Positions 60,201 through 64,000 of a DNA stretch of 64,000 nt are shown here, in pieces; within the stretch, counting starts at the first letter, position 1, and each line of letters opens with the position of its first letter. The stretch lies in the NCBI GenBank assembly GCA_039720395.1, contig CM077826.1, forward strand, positions 18,477,053-18,541,052, given 5' to 3'. Source of the DNA: Liquidambar formosana. Taxonomy: Eukaryota; Streptophyta; Magnoliopsida; Saxifragales; Altingiaceae. Position numbers and translations under genes: made by a program. The notes under the pieces are model-generated. The model was not told where the DNA came from and made no database searches. It worked only from the letters and a program-made list of their open reading frames with translations.

Positions 60201-62226
60201 TTGAGATATAGATAGTGAGGATGAACCACGACATTCTTTTAGTGGTGAATTGTGATTGGTGATTATTATTATTTCAGTTATGAACTCTTATGCAGTATGA
60301 AAAATTGTGCATTGTTGCACAATGCTGTTTCACTCGCGTCTCTGTTGCTGGTATCATTACGCTGAACTTTACCATTTTTAAAACTATGGTTATATCCTTA
60401 TATGTAAGAGCTCACTCTAGAAATCTGAGCGAGGTTGGCTTGATTGCAAAACAGCATTTAGATTATCTCTGACATGAGTAGTATTATGCTCTCTCGTCTA
60501 TTAAGTTCCAGCTCCTAATTCGGCCTTCCTTGGCCCCTTCAAGCGTTTATATTTGCATTCTTCATCTTTGCATTGTCATTGGTGTGCTTTGTACGTATCC
60601 CATATACATTCCTTATTTTATAACTTCTGGCCTCATTTTAGTACAATGCGGCCGCTCTCATGACTCAAACTTGCAGTTTTGCACTTGATAGCCCAGGACT
60701 TTTACCACTGCAGTAGACAGTGGCCCCTAGATGTATGTGCATGCCTCTGTGTGTGTGTGTGTGTGTATAATATGATGTGCTAATTTTATCTTAAGATATA
60801 TACAGAATGTATCAAATGTGTATCCCCATATATTCGACATCTGTTATATGATCCATTTGTATACGATATAGATATGGATATGGAGGGTGTTTGAAGTATC
60901 CATGCTTCATAGAACGAATTTTCTTCAAACTATTGGGTCAGTTTGAAACAAACTAGTCTTGCCATTTTGCTCTATCTTGGGGGCTTTATGTTAGCCCATG
61001 GTAATATGTTTTGTTTTGTTTTGAATTGAAGTACATTGATTTCAAATTTCACAAAATGTTGAGAGATTTAGCTTGAAAAATTTCACGTTGACACCAATGG
61101 TACACTGTTATTTTATCAAAAGTTAACAATTATGTAGAAACAAGGCCAATTGAATGCAGCTTGGCTAATAAAAAAATATTGTGTTGGATTTGAAGAAAAT
61201 ATCAGATTTGTAGTGAAAATTTTGGATCAGAATCAGTGTTTTTTTGTTTTGTTTTTGTTTTGTTTTTGCCCTTGTATATTAAGCAAAGACCATGTGTGGA
61301 GCAATATCACTACTCCATTATCTCCTCTTGCATATTGTCATTATGGTTCCCTGTTAAAACTCTTAACATCAAATCGTGTGTGTGTGCACTACTAGTGCAC
61401 GTGCACACACCCACACCTGAAGTGGTAAACCATGTTCCTCAACGAGGTATTTTGTGGGACCCACATTTTCTGGGAGGTGGGAAGCTACGGCCTGTCACCT
61501 TGTGATTGGTGTGCGTCATTCACACGCCTTCTATGCGTATGAGTGCCAGTTCTCTCAATTTGTGAATACAACTCCTTTGTGGGGTTACCAAATGCACATA
61601 AGTATTCAAAGTGTATGAGAATGAGAAAAATCAATAAAAAACCAAATTGATGGAAAAAATAAATGACCAAGCTCAGATTTTACTGCAATATTGGAAGGGA
61701 AAGTTAGATATGTCTTCAATGATGATGGCTTTGGCAAGTGATGGTTGTAATTTTCTTGTAAGAGTGTTACTTTATTCATTTGTCTTGCTGTAGAAACATT
61801 GCAAAGAGCCAACTTAATGTGTAATATGTTTCAACCTTCTCTTTGCATATGTTGATATACTCATTTCAATTCCCTTTTGCATTATTTTTTTATTTTTTAT
61901 TTTGGAATAATGCACGATTCAGATATTGTTGGTTTGAAATTTCAAAATTTCCCTGTTATGCAGGTCGACCTAACAGAATACCTAGAGAAGCATGAGTTTT
62001 TTTTTGATGCAGTGCTGAATGAGGAGGTTTCAAATGATGAGGTGGGCATTTGACAAAACAAATTCAAAAAGAAATACAAAAAACGGATCCATATTGTGCC
62101 ACTAATTTGTAGTCGATCTTGGCTTTTCAATTTGTTTCTATAGGTGTATCGTGAGACTGTGGAGCCCATAGTTCCTATAATATTTCAAACGCACCAAAGC
62201 AACTTGCTTTGCATATGGGCAAACAG
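51268..62226 (+). CDS. KIN13B: Kinesin-13 (KIN-13B type), 5' part only, with frameshift
   Basis: Exons seen: 51268-51432, 51793-52023, 52811-53005, 53202-53303, 61964-62041 and 62144-62226. The N-terminus has HHQRQYSDNFLETSSNGRWL, a glycine run, GEFSPGLLDLHSLDTELLPE, then the motor start VAKIKVVVRKRPLNKKELAK and EKHEFFFDAVLNEEVSNDE. This is the layout of plant internal-motor kinesin-13, a microtubule depolymerase family. The N-terminal match is closer to Arabidopsis KIN13B than KIN13A. Exon 6 has one extra A at 62187-62189 (TTTCAAACGCACC for TTTCAACGCACC). Without it the frame would read on as RTKATCFAYGQT, the normal run into the P-loop. Exons for GSGKT and the rest of the motor are not found before or after the gap. 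Intron 4 is 8.7 kb because of nested retroelements. The gene may be inactive, or the extra A may be an assembly error in an A run. Confidence 0.8.
53827..53831. repeat. Target-site duplication of the Copia element, left copy
   Basis: GTTAT here is repeated at 59229-59233 directly after the 3' LTR. Five bases is the normal duplication for Copia integrases. Confidence 0.9.
53832..54042 (+). repeat. Copia 5' LTR, 211 bp
   Basis: It runs from TGTTAGAGTTATT to ACAACTCAACT. The ends are TG...CT rather than TG...CA; the boundary is fixed by the GTTAT duplication and the primer site that follows. A TATA box TATATAAAAG lies at 53919-53928. Base-by-base reading found no difference from the 3' LTR. Confidence 0.9.
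54043..54054 (+). other. Primer-binding site for initiator tRNA-Met
   Basis: TGGTATCAGAGC directly follows the 5' LTR and is the standard plant Copia primer site, complementary to the 3' end of initiator tRNA-Met. Confidence 0.9.
54131..54172 (+). promoter_or_regulatory. Three TGACGTCA palindromes in the Copia leader
   Basis: Perfect TGACGTCA copies stand at 54131, 54152 and 54165. In plants TGACG/TGACGTCA is the core bound by TGA-class bZIP factors, as in as-1-type stress-responsive promoters. Three in 42 bp inside a transcribed leader suggests a downstream enhancer; this function is inferred. Confidence 0.55.
54709..59010 (+). CDS. Copia gag-pol polyprotein, intact, 1433 aa
   Basis: A single frame with all domains. 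Gag comes first (NGLNYMAWAHAVRVYF and LAEYYSTLKNLWDQL), then an RGG-rich stretch and a CCHC knuckle (CTYCGGTNHTEPYC, from residue 280). Aspartic protease is at WIIDSGAN (D385). The integrase HHCC region begins WHFRLGHP (about 511), and its core triad D570, D633, E669 has exact D-D-35-E spacing. Reverse transcriptase has QLDIKNAFLHGDL and YVDD (D1118, D1119). RNase H has FSDADWAG (D1280) and ends in DILTKPLARPSF. The start could be 54709 or the second ATG at 54727 (MAEEKSS), which better matches Copia gag starts. The stop TGA overlaps the polypurine tract. No stop, frameshift or missing catalytic residue was seen. Confidence 0.95.
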   Translation: MNLVFEMAEEKSSTKTEEKLPVFNVNNDLPKSITSKKLNGLNYMAWAHAVRVYFRAHRKLKYLTDNPPSASDPTYEDWICEDSAVMGLLWHSMDPDIATTVEFCDSSKKIWDSIADSFSHQSNVSRVYELYEKIFITKQSGKPLAEYYSTLKNLWDQLLQHRPFTTDLEQQKKQWEEFMIASLLSGLDSDLRGFKDQILASETLPTAANAYSRLLRSSLGQHPPLLSSPVSSSETTALVSNSGSRGGFRGGFRGGRGGRNFRGGSRGGGGRLNGRGDRKCTYCGGTNHTEPYCFQKYGKPNYVNQVSDGVAQSQSMAQSQPTSVGYASSSSGSRDTFSTQLGELLVQHLRTTLPSLQPSSSSTATLANSGNIACVAASPSSWIIDSGANKNISGLSSCFSDLTPVNHHVVLADGSSRPIHGQGVLHPTTSLSLPSSLYVPNFPFNLLSVSQLTKALQCEIVFTPTSCIFQDLKTKKKIGSGHEKDGLYLLDPGDSLSLSSSALSATISPLQWHFRLGHPSLAKLKTAIPLLSPLSKLECEACQLGKHHRSSFPSSNHDRQSESFVLVHTDIWGPSRTATLSGFRYFVVFVDDYSRMTWLFLMKERSELPRIVLQFYNEILVQFNKRIKIFRSDNALEYTQTLMNSFCIDRGIIHQTSCSHTSQQNGVAERKHRHLLDIARTLMFNMKVPKHFWGDAVLTACYLINRMPSTVLDHKSPFSLVYPAQPPFSLTPRVFGCVAFVHVLDLGQDKLSPRARKCVFLGYSRTQKGYRCYSPDSRRYFVSADVTFFESTSFFSSQGENLFSDLISSCEGEHSFPSPTLPMPMSPPVVTSPISSAPSNPPLQVYHRSQDRRVISYGPVPTASRSEDPVLPPSSLRNDDLPIALRRGKRTCTQHPIAHFLSYNRLSPCLQSFACSLSSISVPSSYKQALSSSGWKQAMDEEMSALHKNHTWELTHLPPGKQTVGCRWVYTVKYLPDGSIERLKARLVAKGYTQTYGVDYLETFSPVARLNSVRILLSVAVNRSWPLYQLDIKNAFLHGDLQEEVYMDQPPGYVVAENAHLVCRLKKALYGLKQSPRAWFDRFSAVVLEYGFQRSTSDHSVFARHSTAGTIVLIVYVDDIIISGSDSAGIADLKRYLGQQFHTKDLGVLRYFLGIEVARSSRGIYLSQRKYVLDLLSETGLLGSRPVDTPMDSTVKVDSEQGDLFVDVGRYRRLVGKLIYLTVTRPDIAYAVGVVSQYMHAPRHPHFDAVCRILRYLKGTPGRGLLYKPSASLSITGFSDADWAGSRSDRRSTSGYCTFVGGNLVTWRSKKQNVVARSSAEAEYRAMAHTASEMLWVRAFLRDIGIDVSVPLEMYCDNQAAIFIANNPVFHERTKHIEVDCHFIRDLLLRKELITPYVRSSDQLGDILTKPLARPSFQQLSSKLGMFDLYAPA
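59009..59017 (+). other. Copia polypurine tract
   Basis: GAGGGGGAG immediately before the 3' LTR, the plus-strand primer site. It overlaps the last two bases of the gag-pol stop codon. Confidence 0.85.
59018..59228 (+). repeat. Copia 3' LTR, 211 bp
   Basis: Same length and, by reading, same sequence as the 5' LTR, followed by GTTAT (59229-59233). Confidence 0.9.
59365..61963 (+). other. Remainder of kinesin-13 intron 4
   Basis: No exon was recognised here. It includes a GT microsatellite at about 60750-60768, a SINE-like piece (listed), and a short palindromic run GTGCACTACTAGTGCAC at about 61385-61401. Confidence 0.45.
60640..60735 (-). repeat. SINE-like tRNA-derived fragment
   Basis: The minus strand reads CTGCAGTGGTAAAAG (A-box-like), then about 30 bases on AACTGCAAGTTTGAGTCATG (B-box-like, GGTTCRAnnCC type). 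The spacing suits an RNA polymerase III promoter of a tRNA-derived SINE. No clear tail or target duplication was found. Confidence 0.45.
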
Positions 62227-62606
62227 GTGAATGCAAATCTCCCAAATCTGAGATAAATGTTTCTACAACTTCCTCTCGAAAAACTCAGAATTAGAATTTT
62301 TGCCTATAGTTAGTCCTTTTTTATTTTGTATGCACATCTACTTAAATATGCAAGGTATTAGGGTCATTTAAAATGTATATATTGTTTGGAAATTGGAATT
62401 TTTATGCCACAAAGTTGTAAAATTGTTTATGATTAACATGCCTGGTCATTGTGGAATGTAATATGTATATCTTTGCACACTGTTAAATGAGGTTGAGCTC
62501 AATGTTAATTCCAATAACTTTAATTTATTTTTGAATTACCATGTTTTGAAGTGTTTGAATTTGCAATGCATTTGCCGTTATAGAAAGATGAAATTTACTG
62601 CATGAA

Positions 62607-62706
62607 NNNNNNNNNNNNNNNNNNNNNNNNNNNNNNNNNNNNNNNNNNNNNNNNNNNNNNNNNNNNNNNNNNNNNNNNNNNNNNNNNNNNNNNNNNNNNN
62701 NNNNNN
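62607..62706. other. Assembly gap, 100 N
   Basis: Exactly 100 N, the usual placeholder for a gap of unknown size. It falls where kinesin-13 exon 7 (P-loop) and later exons would be expected. On its right edge a minus-strand frame after TTTCTGCAG (PGEGFMSCFDNLICGLAKLE) may be a cut exon of something else. Confidence 0.95.
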
Positions 62707-63499
62707 TTCAAGTTTAGCCAGTCCACATATTAGATTATCAAAACAGCTCATAAAACCCTCACCTGGCTGCAGAAATAAGTAGGTCAAAAAAGGTATAAAA
62801 AAAAAAACTGAATTGTTCTTTCACAGAGGTAATCTACTTAATTGATCTACGAGATTTCTTTTCACAGATTGTTCTCCGAAATACTAAAATCAAAGAGAAA
62901 TAGTGTAAGACTCAGATATGCTTCAAAGCAACTATAGCTGGATCCTTGTTGATATTTTTATTTATTTTTCTGAAAATCACAAGAAACTGATAATTTTGAT
63001 TAAGTTTATAATCACGGATGAAATAGAAGAAATTCACATAACTTGAACCCATTAGATGTACTCTGCATTGCATTCTTCTTTCTCCACTATCTATTGAAAT
63101 GGTTGGAAAAATATGAGTTTGAAAAAAATTTTAAAAGAGAATGTACTGAGTGGTCCTATCAATTTTGTCAAGTACAAGGATGCAAGGATATGCTGTTAAA
63201 TAAGATGACCCTGCATCATTTAACAGGGAAAAAAAAAGCCTTTTCTTTTCTTTCTTTTTTTTTTAATTTTTTATTTTTTTTTTTTATGATAAAGGTAAAA
63301 AAAGAGACTAAAATTAAGCTAATCTAGTAGCATCCTACTTAAATTTTTTAAAATGGAGTGAGATACTCCTTAAAAAATTATATTGGTGTCCAGTACAGAA
63401 TAATACTTAGTTCTTTTTCCCCTTAATTTTTTGGGCCAATTTTGGATCTCCCAAGCATGGTGCAACATTAGAAATAGTCCTCTATACTCCCAAAAAACC

Positions 63500-63533
<34 letters not shown>

Positions 63534-63860
63534 CAAGCCTAAGCATAGAAACATCCCAAACTCTTATGCGAAACATAAAAGAGACGGGAAATAAGAACTT
63601 AAAACTATCTCAGAAGTCCAAATCATATTATAATATATATCCTACCCCCAATATGAATGTAGACAGCAATGAACTTCGAAATGTAATAGGGCCAGGTTGA
63701 TGGTCAGAAAAGAGATCTGACCAGAACACAAGTATAATGACCAAATCGTGATAAAATGGCATGAACAGTAGATATAGCCCTGCATCAATAGTTAACAGAC
63801 ATATAAAACTTATACAATAATGAAATGTGAAGACATTTAGACTAAATGTGTAGAATTAAT
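62707..63860. other. Sequence right of the gap, no certain gene
   Basis: AT-rich, with a T-rich run at 63243-63283 and a long poly-A at 63500-63530. No kinesin exon was found. Its link to the left side depends on the scaffold join. Confidence 0.35.
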
Positions 63861-63955
63861 CACCGATTATTCCACTCAAACACGTTGGAATTTTGAGAGG
63901 CTGGAATAGCTTTTGAAGTAAACAGCACTGATCCACTGGGTGAGATCATAGACCT
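63861..63955 (-). CDS. Possible 3'-terminal exon of an unidentified minus-strand gene
   Basis: The minus strand has a strong acceptor, TATTTTTCCTTTTTCAG at about 63956-63972, then an open stretch. Two frames are open to a stop: one reads YDLTQWISAVYFKSYSSLSK, the other ISPSGSVLFTSKAIPASQNS followed by NVFEWNNR. The second looks more like a natural C-terminus, but neither matches a family I know. The upstream exons would lie outside the window. Chance is possible. Confidence 0.3.
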
Positions 63956-64000
63956 GAAAAAGGAAAAATACTAAGAGAAAACAGAAGGATCGAAAAATTA

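Noticed and set aside
62578..62787. Frame spanning the N gap
   Set aside because: Built across 100 unknown bases, so the translation has no meaning.

Overview
The window is nuclear DNA from a flowering plant, almost certainly a eudicot. The evidence is AT-rich intergenic DNA, short exons with GT/AG introns, plant-only gene families (bulb-lectin receptor kinases, wall-associated-kinase relics) and dense plant transposons. Nothing in it fixes the species. One 100-base assembly gap lies at 62607-62706.

Left part (1-34 kb): a decayed receptor-kinase neighbourhood full of transposons. One complete G-type lectin S-receptor-like kinase gene (26151-29572, 7 exons, about 792 aa) sits among relatives. 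These are a kinase-only copy with every kinase exon intact (10821-12519), a lectin-domain relic (17395-17870), a truncated kinase pseudogene (30968-31650) and a short kinase scrap (about 1384-1480). Copies 1 and 2 share intron, exon and 3'-flank sequence including the same LINE relic, so the array grew by tandem duplication after that LINE inserted. Two relics of wall-associated-kinase genes lie at the far left. Mutator-like elements with 9-bp target duplications, hAT-like elements, Helitron ends, TRIM elements and small fold-back repeats fill the rest. One Mutator-like element (3832-4781) contains an array of 33-bp units with internal dyad symmetry.

Right part (34.8-62.2 kb): conserved housekeeping genes. 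In order they are a TMA7-type small protein (34995-36790, +), a mitochondrial carrier of the BAC2 type (40244-42520, +) with a tandem pseudogene (43063-44958), a PDX1 family protein (45526-46443, -), and the 5' part of a kinesin-13 gene (51268-62226, +). The PDX1 protein is the PDX1.2 pseudoenzyme type: both catalytic lysines are replaced, and a perfect heat-shock element lies upstream. From memory, TMA7, PDX1.2 and KIN13B are also near neighbours on Arabidopsis chromosome 3, so this looks like conserved microsynteny.

The kinesin gene carries an apparently very young Copia retrotransposon (53832-59228) in intron 4. It has LTRs that read as identical, a 5-bp target duplication, one intact 1433-aa gag-pol frame and three TGACGTCA palindromes in its leader. 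It is itself nested inside an older TRIM element. Exon 6 of the kinesin holds a one-base insertion just before the P-loop, and the rest of the gene is lost in or beyond the gap. A possible 3'-terminal exon of an unidentified minus-strand gene lies near 63.9 kb.
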